64,000 nucleotides of DNA from Phyllobacterium myrsinacearum (GCF_014138285.1 NZ_JACGXN010000002.1:124001-188000); one strand, 5' to 3'; positions 43,217 through 52,463 are shown, counted from the stretch's first letter. Numbers and translations are program-made. The notes: generated from the sequence alone by a model not told the origin.

Positions 43217-45874
43217 CTAGTCAGCCAAAGCGTCGCGCACCGCCGTCACAGCGGCTTCGGCCTTCGAACCATCGGGTCCGCCTGCCTGCGCCATATCGGG
43301 ACGCCCGCCACCGCCAGCACCGCCAAGCGCGGCGGAAGCGATCTTGACGAGATCGACAGCGCTGAACTTGCCGACGAGGTCATCGGTGACGCCGACAACC
43401 GCACTTGCCTTGCCGTCTTCCGAGACGCCGATGAACGTGACGACGCCCGAACCGACAGTCTTCTTGGCATCATCGGCCAGAGGCTTCAGATCGCGCGGAT
43501 TGACGCCAGTCACAACCTTGCCGATAAAGCCAACGCCATTGACAGTCTCTGATTGTGCGCCGCCATTGCTGGAACCGCCAAGCGCCAACTGTTTGCGCGC
43601 TTCGACGAGTTCGCGCTCCAGTTTGCGGCGCTCATCCAGCAACGTTGTTACACGCGACAACGCATCGGCAGGCGTGGATTTCAACGCGCTGGCAATGGCT
43701 TTGACCCGGTCATCCTGCTCTTCGAGATAGCGGCGTGCAGCTTCGCCGGTCAATGCCTCCATACGGCGGACACCGGCAGCCACGGCACTTTCCGAGACAA
43801 TCCGGATCAGGCCGATATCGCCGGTTGCGCGAACATGCGTGCCACCGCACAGTTCAGTCGAATAGCTCTTGCCCGCTTTTTCACCATGCAGCGCCGTTCC
43901 CATGGAAACAACGCGTACTTCATCGCCATATTTCTCGCCGAACAGCGCCATTGCGCCTTCAGCTATCGCGTCGTCAACCGCCATCAGACGGGTGCTGACC
44001 GGTGCGTTCTGTAATACGATCTCGTTGGCCAGATCTTCAATCACAGCCAGTTCCTTGTCCGAAATCGGCTTCGGATGCGAGAAATCGAAGCGCAACCGGT
44101 CCGGTGCGACGAGTGAACCTTTCTGGGCAACGTGCGTACCAAGTGTTTCGCGCAGCGCTTCATGCAGCAGGTGTGTCGCCGAGTGATTGGAGCGAATACG
44201 CGTCCGGCGCGCACTATCGACCACCAGCTCAACCGGCTCATCCAACTTCACGGTGCCCTTGAGAACCTTGCCAAGATGCACGAACACGCCGTCATTCTTC
44301 TTCTGTGTGTCGGTCACGACCACTGTGAAGCCGTCACCGGAAATGACGCCAGTATCACCCTGCTGGCCGCCGGATTCACCGTAGAACGGCGTCTGGTTGA
44401 CCACAATGGCAATGTTCTCGCCTTCGCCGGCGCTGTCCACCTGCGCACCGTCCCGCACGAGTGCAGTGATGACGCCTTCGGCCTTTTCGGTCTCATAACC
44501 CAGGAATTCGGTGGAACCGACCTTGTCACGCACCGAGAACCAGACGGTTTCCGTAGCCGCATCGCCGGAACCGGACCAATGGGCGCGCGCTTCCGCCTTC
44601 TGTCGTTCCATGGCGGCGGCAAAAGCGTCGGTGTCAACAGCGATGCCACGCTGACGTAGCGCATCCTGCGTCAGATCGAGCGGGAAACCGAACGTGTCAT
44701 AGAGTTTGAAAGCCGTCTCGCCATCGAGACGATCACCCTCGCCAAGACCTTCCGTTGCGTCGCTGAGCAGGCCAAGGCCGCGATCCAGCGTCTTGCGGAA
44801 GCGGGTTTCCTCGAGCTTCAGAGTTTCGGAAATCAGTGATTCAGCGCGGATCAGCTCCGGATAGGCCTGCCCCATTTCGCGGATGAGCGCCGGCAGCAGG
44901 CGCCACATCAACGGCTCCTTGGCACCCAGCAACTGCGCATGGCGCATGGCGCGGCGCATGATACGGCGCAGCACATAACCCCGGCCTTCATTCGACGGCA
45001 GCACGCCGTCGGCGATGAGGAAGCTCGATGAGCGCAGATGATCGGCAATCACCCGGTGGCTGGCCCGGAATTTACCTTCCGCCTTGACGCCGGTTGCATC
45101 TTCCGACGCGCGGATAAGCGCGCGGAACAGGTCGATATCGTAATTGTCATGCTCGCCCTGCAGCACCGCAGCCAGACGCTCCAGCCCCATGCCCGTGTCA
45201 ATCGACGGGCGTGGCAATTCAATGCGCTGTTCCTTGGTGATCTGCTCGAACTGCATGAACACGAGGTTCCAGATCTCGATAAAGCGATCGCCATCCTCAT
45301 CGGCGCTGCCGGGAGGACCACCCCAGATGTCTTCACCGTGGTCATAGAAAATTTCCGAGCACGGGCCGCACGGACCGGTGTCACCCATGGCCCAGAAGTT
45401 GTCACTGGTCGCGATACGGATAATGCGGTCATCGGACAGGCCGGCAATCTTCTTCCAGAACCCGGCGGCTGCATCATCCGTGTGATAGACGGTGACCAGC
45501 AGCTTGTTCCTGTCAAGGCCGAATTCTTTGGTGATCAGGTTCCAGGCAAGGCTGATGGCCTCTTCCTTGAAATAATCGCCAAAGGAGAAATTTCCGAGCA
45601 TTTCAAAAAAAGTATGATGGCGGGCGGTATAGCCGACATTATCCAGGTCATTGTGCTTGCCGCCTGCCCTTACGCATTTCTGCGATGTCGTGGCGCGGCT
45701 ATAGGGCCGTTGCTCCAGACCGGTGAAAACATTCTTGAACTGCACCATACCGGCATTGGTGAACATCAGCGTCGGATCATTACGCGGGACAAGCGGGCTC
45801 GACGCCACGATCTCATGGCCGTTCTTCTTGAAATAGTTCAGAAATGTCGACCGGATTTCGTTGACGCCACTCAT
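43217..45874 (-). CDS. alaS: Alanyl-tRNA synthetase
   Basis: The 885-residue enzyme charges tRNA-Ala. It has the class II core ([21 protein letters not shown] and [15 protein letters not shown]), the editing domain with zinc-type ligands in [12 protein letters not shown] and [13 protein letters not shown], and the glycine-rich C-Ala domain [19 protein letters not shown]. The ATG at 45874 gives [15 protein letters not shown] as expected. The gene's last 75-80 bp recur in tandem downstream. recA lies 0.3 kb upstream on the same strand with its own terminator in between. Confidence 0.97.
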   Translation of the reverse strand: MSGVNEIRSTFLNYFKKNGHEIVASSPLVPRNDPTLMFTNAGMVQFKNVFTGLEQRPYSRATTSQKCVRAGGKHNDLDNVGYTARHHTFFEMLGNFSFGDYFKEEAISLAWNLITKEFGLDRNKLLVTVYHTDDAAAGFWKKIAGLSDDRIIRIATSDNFWAMGDTGPCGPCSEIFYDHGEDIWGGPPGSADEDGDRFIEIWNLVFMQFEQITKEQRIELPRPSIDTGMGLERLAAVLQGEHDNYDIDLFRALIRASEDATGVKAEGKFRASHRVIADHLRSSSFLIADGVLPSNEGRGYVLRRIMRRAMRHAQLLGAKEPLMWRLLPALIREMGQAYPELIRAESLISETLKLEETRFRKTLDRGLGLLSDATEGLGEGDRLDGETAFKLYDTFGFPLDLTQDALRQRGIAVDTDAFAAAMERQKAEARAHWSGSGDAATETVWFSVRDKVGSTEFLGYETEKAEGVITALVRDGAQVDSAGEGENIAIVVNQTPFYGESGGQQGDTGVISGDGFTVVVTDTQKKNDGVFVHLGKVLKGTVKLDEPVELVVDSARRTRIRSNHSATHLLHEALRETLGTHVAQKGSLVAPDRLRFDFSHPKPISDKELAVIEDLANEIVLQNAPVSTRLMAVDDAIAEGAMALFGEKYGDEVRVVSMGTALHGEKAGKSYSTELCGGTHVRATGDIGLIRIVSESAVAAGVRRMEALTGEAARRYLEEQDDRVKAIASALKSTPADALSRVTTLLDERRKLERELVEARKQLALGGSSNGGAQSETVNGVGFIGKVVTGVNPRDLKPLADDAKKTVGSGVVTFIGVSEDGKASAVVGVTDDLVGKFSAVDLVKIASAALGGAGGGGRPDMAQAGGPDGSKAEAAVTAVRDALAD

Positions 45875-46182
45875 GTGTATTGCCTTCTGACTTGTCTAAA
45901 ACCAAAGCGAAATAGCCCCTTGTTGCAGCAAAGAGGCGGAACGCAACGCTTGTAGCGATGTGGCCGCTGCCTGTCCAGAAAATCCCTGTGATGATGGGCT
46001 TTGCTCGTGAACAGCACTGTCTTCAAATGCATGCCCTCTCCCTCATGCTGAGCTTGAGGGAGATTTGAGCCCAGCTGAGGCAAGGTCTTGCAGCATGAAA
46101 ACACTTCACAAAAGAAAAACCCGCATCCAGAGGCTGGATGCGGGTTTTCAATCACAGACCAGAAACGGCCCGTCCTGGAAGA
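45875..46182. other. Spacer between recA and alaS
   Basis: No gene is seen. The stretch holds the recA terminator at 46115-46149 and a short palindrome TCCCTCA-TGCTGAGC-TTGAGGGA (46041-46064) that resembles half of the REP-like element found twice elsewhere in the window. Confidence 0.6.
46115..46149 (-). terminator. Terminator of recA
   Basis: AAAACCCGCATCCAG-AGG-CTGGATGCGGGTTTT is a perfect 15-bp stem followed by TCTTTTG on the minus strand, 34 bp past the recA stop. Confidence 0.9.
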
Positions 46183-47277
46183 TCAGCCTTCAGCGGCCTC
46201 GGGGCCATCATTGTCTTCAACATCGTCCGGACCCTTATCCAGCATTTGCTCGGCAATCAGACCGGCGTTCTGGCGCAACACCAGTTCGATCTCATTGGCG
46301 ACTTCAGGATTATCCTTGAGGAAGAGTTTCGCGTTGTCGCGGCCCTGCCCCAGACGCTGGGAATTATAGGAGAACCATGAACCGGACTTTTCAACGATCC
46401 CTGCCTTGACGCCGAGGTCAACCAGTTCGCCGGTCTTGGAAACACCTTCACCATACATGATGTCGAATTCAACCTGCTTGAAGGGCGGCGCAAGCTTGTT
46501 CTTGACGACCTTGACGCGGGTCTGGTTGCCCACGACCTCGTCGCGTTCCTTCAACGCACCGATACGGCGAATATCGAGGCGAACCGAAGCATAGAACTTC
46601 AGCGCATTGCCGCCCGTCGTGGTTTCGGGCGAACCAAACATCACGCCGATCTTCATGCGAATCTGGTTGATGAAGATGACCATGCAATTGGAGCGCGAAA
46701 TCGACGCTGTCAGCTTGCGCAGTGCCTGACTCATCAGACGCGCCTGCAGGCCGGGGAGAGAATCACCCATCTCGCCTTCGATTTCCGCACGCGGTGTCAG
46801 GGCAGCTACGGAGTCGACAACAAGCACATCGATTGCCCCGGAGCGCACCAGCGTATCAGTGATCTCAAGTGCCTGCTCGCCGGTATCGGGCTGCGATATC
46901 AGCAGGTTTTCCAGATCCACACCCAGCTTGCGGGCATAGACCGGGTCCAGTGCATGTTCCGCGTCAACGAAGGCGCAGATACCGCCCTTTTTCTGGGCTT
47001 CAGCAATCGTATGCAGCGCCAGGGTCGTCTTACCGGAGCTTTCAGGTCCGTAAATCTCGACAATACGGCCTTTCGGCAAACCGCCGACGCCGAGGGCTAT
47101 GTCAAGTGAAAGCGAGCCAGTTGAAACCGTCTCAATTTCCACCACCTGCTCATTGCGTCCAAGCCGCATGATCGAACCCTTACCAAAGGCCCTCTCGATC
47201 TGGGACAATGCCGCATCCAGCGCTTTCGTTTTATCCACCGAATTACCCTCAACTAACCGCAAAGAATTTTGAGCCAT
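46183..47277 (-). CDS. recA: DNA recombination protein RecA
   Basis: RecA, 364 aa, drives homologous strand exchange and activates LexA self-cleavage. The Walker A motif is [15 protein letters not shown], preceded by [19 protein letters not shown]. Also present are the DNA-binding loops [29 protein letters not shown] and [16 protein letters not shown]. The C-terminal tail is acidic ([14 protein letters not shown]) as usual. A consensus alphaproteobacterial LexA box lies 124 bp upstream. Confidence 0.98.
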   Translation of the reverse strand: MAQNSLRLVEGNSVDKTKALDAALSQIERAFGKGSIMRLGRNEQVVEIETVSTGSLSLDIALGVGGLPKGRIVEIYGPESSGKTTLALHTIAEAQKKGGICAFVDAEHALDPVYARKLGVDLENLLISQPDTGEQALEITDTLVRSGAIDVLVVDSVAALTPRAEIEGEMGDSLPGLQARLMSQALRKLTASISRSNCMVIFINQIRMKIGVMFGSPETTTGGNALKFYASVRLDIRRIGALKERDEVVGNQTRVKVVKNKLAPPFKQVEFDIMYGEGVSKTGELVDLGVKAGIVEKSGSWFSYNSQRLGQGRDNAKLFLKDNPEVANEIELVLRQNAGLIAEQMLDKGPDDVEDNDGPEAAEG

Positions 47278-47400
47278 GTTACACTACCCCTGTGCTATCC
47301 ATGAAGTCCGGACGCTCCGGTCTTTGAAGATATTTGTATCTGTTTTGTTCTCATTTTGCAATACGAATAACCCATTGAAAAACAATAGTAACTCAAAAAT

Positions 47401-47415
47401 GTTCTTTTAACGTTC
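47401..47415. promoter_or_regulatory. LexA (SOS) box upstream of recA
   Basis: GTTC-TTTTAAC-GTTC matches the direct-repeat LexA box GTTC-N7-GTTC known from Rhizobiales and other alphaproteobacteria. On the minus (recA) strand it reads GAAC-N7-GAAC, 124 bp before the recA start. It is the only perfect match I noticed in an upstream region here. Confidence 0.88.
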
Positions 47416-47553
47416 TCGTTAGCACCCCCGCTGGGTTGTCCACATGTTCCTCTTGAGCACCGGCTGCCGGGACGGCAACAACGGAAAACAGATTCGAATC
47501 GTTCAGGCGATTGCGTCGACGCAAGGAGCGCTCTAGACAGGGGAAACGACCAA

Positions 47554-48546
47554 GTGTCTTTCAACCCATCAATTTGTTCAGCAAAAGCCATCGACATGCC
47601 CCAGGACAAAAACCCGCTGCTGTTCGCTGTCGGCGGCGCCCATATGGACCGGCGCGGCCAAAGCAGCGTTCCGTTTATTCCCGGCGCCTCCAACCCCGGC
47701 ATCATGCGGGAAGAACCGGGCGGAGGCGTTTTCAATGCCTTGCGTCTGGCGGTCCGGCGGGGTGTCCAAGCCGAGATGCTGTCGGTGCGCGGTGGTGACC
47801 GGGTCGGCGACGTCATCAGCGCGGCTTTCGAAGCCGCCGGGATCAAAGACAGCTCTGCCGTCTTCATTGATCGGGCGACACCAAGTTACACCGCTATCCT
47901 CGACGAGCATGGCGATGTTGTTGCAGCCATTGCCGATATGGCACTGTATGAACTTGCCCTGCCCCGACAGTTGCGCCGCCGCAAGGTGCGCGATTCCATT
48001 GAAGCAGCCGATGCCGTTTTCGGCGACGCCAATCTGCCGTCCGAAGCCTTGCAACGGCTGGCAGAGCTTGCCGGAGACAAACCGCTCTACGCGCTGGCCA
48101 TCTCTCCGGCAAAGGCCGTGCGGCTGCGGCCGGTCCTCGGAAACCTCGGCTGTTTGTTTCTCAACCGGCGTGAAGCCTTTGCGCTCACGGGACTCGGCGC
48201 GGATGCCAGCCTGCGCGATCTTCACAAAGCCCTGAGGGCAGAAGGCCTGCATGCGGCAATCGTCAGCAATGGCGGCGAGGCTGCACTTGCCTATTCCGAT
48301 GAAGGGGCGTTTTCCCTGCTTCCACCCGAAATTGATGGCATTGCCGATGTCACCGGCGCAGGAGATGCGCTGGCGGGCGCCACCATTGCCGCCCTGATGC
48401 GCGGCGCCGCACTGCAGGACGCCGTTCGCGAGGGCTTCGCAGCATCGGCTCTGACACTGAAAACCCATTCCGCAACCCCGATCTTTACGTCGAAGATTTT
48501 TGACGCGGTGCTTGCGACCATACCGACGGCCACCCGGCTCGCGTGA
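47554..48546 (+). CDS. psuK: PfkB-family kinase, probable pseudouridine kinase
   Basis: The protein is a PfkB-family sugar kinase with the glycine-rich EEPGGGVFNALRLAVRRG at the substrate site and the C-terminal signature DVTGAGDALAGATIAALM carrying the catalytic aspartate. The psuG gene follows 32 bp downstream, so the likely reaction is pseudouridine to pseudouridine 5'-phosphate. Start is uncertain: GTG at 47554 (330 aa, AGGGG upstream) or ATG at 47596 (316 aa, MPQDKNPLLFAVGGAHMD). It is divergent from recA. Confidence 0.87.
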   Translation: MSFNPSICSAKAIDMPQDKNPLLFAVGGAHMDRRGQSSVPFIPGASNPGIMREEPGGGVFNALRLAVRRGVQAEMLSVRGGDRVGDVISAAFEAAGIKDSSAVFIDRATPSYTAILDEHGDVVAAIADMALYELALPRQLRRRKVRDSIEAADAVFGDANLPSEALQRLAELAGDKPLYALAISPAKAVRLRPVLGNLGCLFLNRREAFALTGLGADASLRDLHKALRAEGLHAAIVSNGGEAALAYSDEGAFSLLPPEIDGIADVTGAGDALAGATIAALMRGAALQDAVREGFAASALTLKTHSATPIFTSKIFDAVLATIPTATRLA

Positions 48547-48578
48547 GCTAAGAGCCGCACATGACAAAGGAAAGAACC

Positions 48579-49505
48579 ATGACCACTGCAGCCCTCAACC
48601 CGTTCACCGACATTGCGCCTGAGGTACAGACGGCGCTTGATGCCGGACGACCCGTGGTGGCACTGGAAAGCACGATCATCACCCACGGTATGCCCTACCC
48701 GGACAACAGCCGCATGGCCGCCGATGTCGAGACGATCATCCGCGAGGGCGGTGCTGTTCCCGCAACCATCGCCATCATCGACGGCCGGTTGAAGATCGGT
48801 ATTTCCGCAGAAGAACGGGAGGCTTTGGCGCAGGTCAAGGGGGCCATGAAGCTGTCACGCGCCGACCTCGCCTTTGCCCTGTCCGAGGGCCGCACCGGCG
48901 GCACAACCGTGGCCGCCACGATGCTGGCCGCGCATCTTGCCGGCATTCGCGTGTTTGCAACGGGCGGCATCGGCGGCGCGCACAAGGGCGCCGAAACGAG
49001 CTTCGACATCTCAGCCGATCTTGAAGAGCTGGGCCGTACGCCGGTTATCGTTGTTTCGGCCGGTGCCAAGGCGATTCTGGATATTGAAAAGACATTGGAA
49101 GTGCTTGAAACCAAAGGTGTCCCCGTTGTGGTGCATGGGGCGGATGTTCTGCCTGCCTTCTGGTCGCGTCAGTCACACCTCAAGGCGCCGCTGCGTCTCG
49201 ACACGCCTGATGCCATTGCCAAATTTCAGGCAGCGCGCAACGCCATCGGCGTCATTGGCGGCATGCTGATTGCCAATCCCATCCCGGTCGAAAGTGAAAT
49301 TCCTGCGGAGATCATGGGCGGTTACATCCGTGAGGCCCTGTCGCGCGCCACAAAAAATGGCATTACGGGCAAGGCCGTAACGCCATATCTTCTCTCGGAA
49401 ATTCTCGACATCACCGGGGGTGAAAGCCTGAAGGCCAATATCGCCCTGGTGGAAAACAATGCACGCCTCGCGGCGCGCATTGCGGTTGCATTGACGACTA
49501 AGTAA
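48579..49505 (+). CDS. psuG: Pseudouridine-5'-phosphate glycosidase
   Basis: At 308 aa this is a classic PsuG, cleaving pseudouridine 5'-phosphate to uracil and ribose 5-phosphate. Diagnostic stretches are VVALESTIITHGMPYPDNS, AVPATIAIIDGRLKIG, the catalytic lysine region LSEGRTGGTTVAATM, FATGGIGGAHKGAETSFD and GGMLIANPIPVESEIP. AAGGA lies before the ATG at 48579, preferred over the ATG at 48561. With psuK it forms a pseudouridine catabolism unit. Its 3' end overlaps the convergent OmpA lipoprotein gene by 8 bp. Confidence 0.95.
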   Translation: MTTAALNPFTDIAPEVQTALDAGRPVVALESTIITHGMPYPDNSRMAADVETIIREGGAVPATIAIIDGRLKIGISAEEREALAQVKGAMKLSRADLAFALSEGRTGGTTVAATMLAAHLAGIRVFATGGIGGAHKGAETSFDISADLEELGRTPVIVVSAGAKAILDIEKTLEVLETKGVPVVVHGADVLPAFWSRQSHLKAPLRLDTPDAIAKFQAARNAIGVIGGMLIANPIPVESEIPAEIMGGYIREALSRATKNGITGKAVTPYLLSEILDITGGESLKANIALVENNARLAARIAVALTTK

Positions 49506-50157
49506 GCGGCGAAATCTGCAGTTCGACGCGACGGTTCTGGGACCGGCCGGCTTCCGAGTTGTTGGAAGCAACCGGCTCATCCATACCGAAACCTCGAACT
49601 GCAAAGCGCCTGTTGTCGATGCCCTGCTGGGTCAGGTAGTTCGATACGGAAAGCGCGCGGCGCTCGGACAGGAGCTGATTGTACTGCTGGCCGCCGACAT
49701 TGTCCGTATGACCATAGACATCGATGATACTGCGGTCGAACTTGCGCAGCACCACTGCAACCGAATTCAGCGTTGCAAAGAATTGCGGCTTAACCGCATC
49801 CTGGTCCGTGGCAAACGTGATGTTCGATGGCATATTCAGAATGATCTTGTCACCGTTACGCGTCACCGATACGCCAGTGCCCTGCAGCTGTGCGCGCAGC
49901 TCCGATTCCTGACGATCCATGTAATTGCCAACGGCACCGCCGGCGAGTGCGCCGATACCGGCACCGATCAAAGCCGCATTGCGGCCAGATTTGCCACCGC
50001 CGCCAACGGCAAGACCGCCCAGCGCGCCAACTGCCGCGCCAATCGCAGCACCACCGGCTGTGTTCGATATTTTCTGCTCGCCCGTATAGGGATCGGTGGT
50101 GGTGCAACCAGCTAAAAACGTCGCTGCAAGACAGCCGATGGCAAACTTCTTGATCAT
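49498..50157 (-). CDS. OmpA-family outer membrane lipoprotein (YiaD-like)
   Basis: The 219-aa protein has a lipobox (AATFLAGC), a glycine-zipper region (AAIGAAVGALGGLAVGGGG, then GAGIGALAGGAVGNYMD) that may insert in membranes, and a C-terminal OmpA domain with VYGHTDNVGGQQYNQLLSER and RRFAVRGFGMDEPVASN for peptidoglycan binding. The start at ATG 50157 (MIKKFAIGCLAA) has GGGGA upstream; the frame open to 50187 lacks a proper signal. It likely links the outer membrane to the cell wall. Confidence 0.88.
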   Translation of the reverse strand: MIKKFAIGCLAATFLAGCTTTDPYTGEQKISNTAGGAAIGAAVGALGGLAVGGGGKSGRNAALIGAGIGALAGGAVGNYMDRQESELRAQLQGTGVSVTRNGDKIILNMPSNITFATDQDAVKPQFFATLNSVAVVLRKFDRSIIDVYGHTDNVGGQQYNQLLSERRALSVSNYLTQQGIDNRRFAVRGFGMDEPVASNNSEAGRSQNRRVELQISPLT

Positions 50158-50227
50158 GGAATCAGGTCCCCGTTGGAATTGTCGCAAAATATACGAGTGA
50201 TTACGGCAAAATATGGAGAGGAACCGG

Positions 50228-50752
50228 CTAAATTTTTCTTAACCGGGCCATCGCCAGAGCATCGACAAACTGCCCGCCCTTGAAGGCATAGTCCCGGTGC
50301 AGGCCTTCCCGCTCGAAGCCACATTTTTCATAGAGATCGATGGCTCTGATATTGTCCGTATAGACCGTCAGCTCCAGACGCCGGATGTTCAGCCAGTTGT
50401 CCGCCGTATCGATCAAGGCAAGCAGCAAGGCCTTGCCTATGCCTCGTCCTGTAAAGTCGTCATGGACGCCAAGCCCCAGATTTGCCGCGTGAGCGCGCCG
50501 CCCGCCCGACGGATGCAAGCCGGCGTGACCAACAACCTTCTCATCGATTTCAGCAACGATGCTGATCGTCCCGGCACCGGGGTTCTCGAGCCATTTGCGG
50601 GTTTGTTCCGGCCCTTGGAAAGGCAGGCGCAAAGTGCCGGCGCGAAAGCCGGGCAGGTTCGTCAAGGCATTGATCTGGTCGCAATCGTCGATACGCGCGG
50701 CACGGATGGAAAATCCGCTGTCCTGAGATGATGGTGAATTCTGGTCTGTCAT
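50228..50752 (-). CDS. GNAT family N-acetyltransferase
   Basis: A 174-aa GNAT domain of the RimJ/RimL type. The acetyl-CoA-binding motif reads LGLGVHDDFTGRGIGKALLL, followed by NIRRLELTVYTDNIRAIDLYEKCGFEREG and a typical C-terminal RDYAFKGGQFVDALAMARL. The acceptor is unknown. GGAGA lies close before the ATG. The closest likeness is to YhhY-type acetyltransferases. Confidence 0.85.
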   Translation of the reverse strand: MTDQNSPSSQDSGFSIRAARIDDCDQINALTNLPGFRAGTLRLPFQGPEQTRKWLENPGAGTISIVAEIDEKVVGHAGLHPSGGRRAHAANLGLGVHDDFTGRGIGKALLLALIDTADNWLNIRRLELTVYTDNIRAIDLYEKCGFEREGLHRDYAFKGGQFVDALAMARLRKI

Positions 50753-51075
50753 CTTGCTCTCCGTTTGTTCAAGGAGAGCAGTGGTCAGACCCTGCTCGCC
50801 TCATTGGCAGGGTCTGGTGAAAGATCGCGTCGACGTCAGCGCAACAGCTCTCCACCACCCCTGAAAAGGAGTGCGGTGCAAAGCATCATAATTGTCGAAC
50901 GGTTGATCATGCGGCCATCTTTCACCACAATATCAGTGATTTCAAGGGGCCTTCGGACTCAAAACATGAGCGCAGTTCAAAAAATTTGACCGATCTGGCA
51001 GGTGAAATTCGTTTGCGAAGCCGGTTCCGATCTAAGATGCTCCGCCCACTCAAATTGCACAGACAAGGAACGACA
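50753..51075. other. Divergent spacer with a perfect inverted repeat
   Basis: No gene is supported between the divergent GNAT and SDR genes. CAGACCCTGC (50786-50795) and GCAGGGTCTG (50807-50816) form a perfect 10-bp inverted repeat with an 11-nt loop, 34 bp before the GNAT start. It has no T run on either strand, so it is more likely an operator or leader hairpin than a terminator. Confidence 0.5.
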
Positions 51076-51789
51076 ATGACTGATACTCCAAAATCGCCAG
51101 TAGCAATCATCACCGGTGGCGGACGCGGCATGGGCGCCGGCATAGCCCGCGAACTGCACGGCAGAGGCTACAAGCTGGGACTGATGTCGCCTTCCGGCAG
51201 TGCGATCGAGCTGGCAGCCGAACTGGGTGCCATCGGCATCAAGGGATCTGCCGGAGAAGCCAAGGATCTGGAAACGCTCGTCGCCAAGACGGCGGAAGCT
51301 TATGGTCGGATCGATGCGGTGGTCAATCACACGGGTCATCCGCCGAAGGGTGATCTTATCGACATCACCGACGAGAAATGGGCATTGGGCAATGATCTGA
51401 TGGTGTTGAGCGTCGTGCGCATGGCGCGGCTCGTCACACCGTACATGATCAAGCAGGGGAAAGGTGCCTGGGTAAACATCACCACCTTTGCCGCCTTCGA
51501 ACCAAGCCTTGTCTTCCCGGTTTCCTGCGCCTATCGCGCCGCCGTCGGCGCTTATACGAAGCTTTATGCGGATCGTTATGCCGCCGACAACATCCGCATG
51601 AATGCCTTACTTCCCGGCTTTATCGACAGCCTCGATCACAAGCCGGGCACCGAGACCGGCATCCCGATGAAGCGCGTCGGCACCATGAACGAGATCGCCA
51701 AGACGGCAGCGTTTCTGCTTTCGGATGATGCGGGCTATATAACCGGCCAGAACATCCGCGTCGATGGCGGCATCACCAAGCACGTCTGA
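51076..51789 (+). CDS. SDR-fold protein lacking the usual catalytic Tyr-x-x-x-Lys
   Basis: The 237-aa protein has an intact cofactor motif, AIITGGGRGMGAGIARELHG, and the C-terminal DDAGYITGQNIRVDGG typical of classical short-chain dehydrogenases. The active-site region reads CAYRAAVGAYTKLYADRYA: the position four after the tyrosine is Val rather than Lys. The segment that usually holds the catalytic serine reads NITTFAAFEPS, and NNAG is NHTG. It may therefore bind NAD(P) without normal reductase activity. The start at 51076 has AAGGA six bases upstream. Confidence 0.82.
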   Translation: MTDTPKSPVAIITGGGRGMGAGIARELHGRGYKLGLMSPSGSAIELAAELGAIGIKGSAGEAKDLETLVAKTAEAYGRIDAVVNHTGHPPKGDLIDITDEKWALGNDLMVLSVVRMARLVTPYMIKQGKGAWVNITTFAAFEPSLVFPVSCAYRAAVGAYTKLYADRYAADNIRMNALLPGFIDSLDHKPGTETGIPMKRVGTMNEIAKTAAFLLSDDAGYITGQNIRVDGGITKHV

Positions 51790-51868
51790 ACGCGCTTCGG
51801 GCAGCATGCTGAAATGCTGCCCCGCTGCTGTGCGTGGTTCGTGATTGTGCAAATATTGGATAGATATC

Positions 51869-52028
51869 CACCCCCCTCTGCCCTGTCGGGCATCTCCCCC
51901 GCAAGGGGGGAGATCACATCGTCATTAACCATCTCGCTCAACTTTCAGCTGTTGAAGATTATCTGAAACAGTTGTGAAGGCTGATCTCCCCCCTTGCGGG
52001 GGAGATGTCCGACAGGACAGAGGGGGGT
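51869..52028. repeat. Long intergenic palindrome, GGGGGAGATC family, copy 2
   Basis: This 160-bp element starts CACCCCCCTCTGCCCTGTCG and ends with the near-inverse GACAGGACAGAGGGGGGTG. Inside, GCAAGGGGGGAGATCACATCG and GGCTGATCTCCCCCCTTGCG mirror each other around an AT-richer centre. Blocks and order match the element at 32026-32218. Confidence 0.85.
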
Positions 52029-52089
52029 GAATTGGTCCTCAGTTTTGCCCTTCGTAAGAAAACCACACCAACTTATCCAACACTTCTCA

Positions 52090-52360
52090 TCCTCGCGTAT
52101 TCTCATCGTGTCCTTTCCGGCGGGAATGCTTCCGGAAACTTTCGAAAGTCGGGAAAGGATCGGCGCTTCGGCCTCGCGGGGAGAACCTGTGAGACTGGGG
52201 AGGTTTCGCCCCTTTGCCACAGCTTCATAGGGACCCGAAAGGGTCTGGTGAAAGGGCAGAACAAGGCGAAGACACAAATCGCCGGGGCGAGTGGTCCTTG
52301 GATCGCAAGCATCGCATACCAGACTACCCAAGACCCGCGTTCCAAGGACCGCCCGTCATT
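52090..52360 (+). ncRNA. Candidate structured RNA, unidentified
   Basis: Perfect stems follow one another: TCCTTTCC/GGAAAGGA (52111-52118, 52152-52159), ACTTTCGAAAGT (52138-52149), GACCC-GAAA-GGGTC (52232-52245), GGCGA/TCGCC (52265-52269, 52279-52283) and GGTCCTTGGA/TCCAAGGACC (52293-52302, 52341-52350, extendable to 12 bp). A GC-TTCG-GC hairpin lies near 52165. The GNRA and UUCG loops are in the plus-strand sense, which sets the likely strand. Ends are approximate. No Rfam family was recognised, and overlapping reading frames look spurious. Confidence 0.5.
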
Positions 52361-52463
52361 CTCTTCTTTCAACAGCCAGACGCAAAAGCGGGCGTGGCAA
52401 CGGGGAGAACTCGTTCCACAATGAGCTTGTCGAAGGGCGAACCACGGAACCTCAATCGCCGAT

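Noticed and set aside
47295-47867. A 190-aa minus-strand protein upstream of recA
   Set aside because: It overlaps the psuK gene in antisense and covers the LexA box and recA promoter region; composition is that of a shadow frame.
51945-52424. Overlapping hypothetical proteins on both strands
   Set aside because: The frames cover a stem-rich region and a palindromic repeat and show no domain or signal; opposite-strand frames of similar length point to non-coding sequence.
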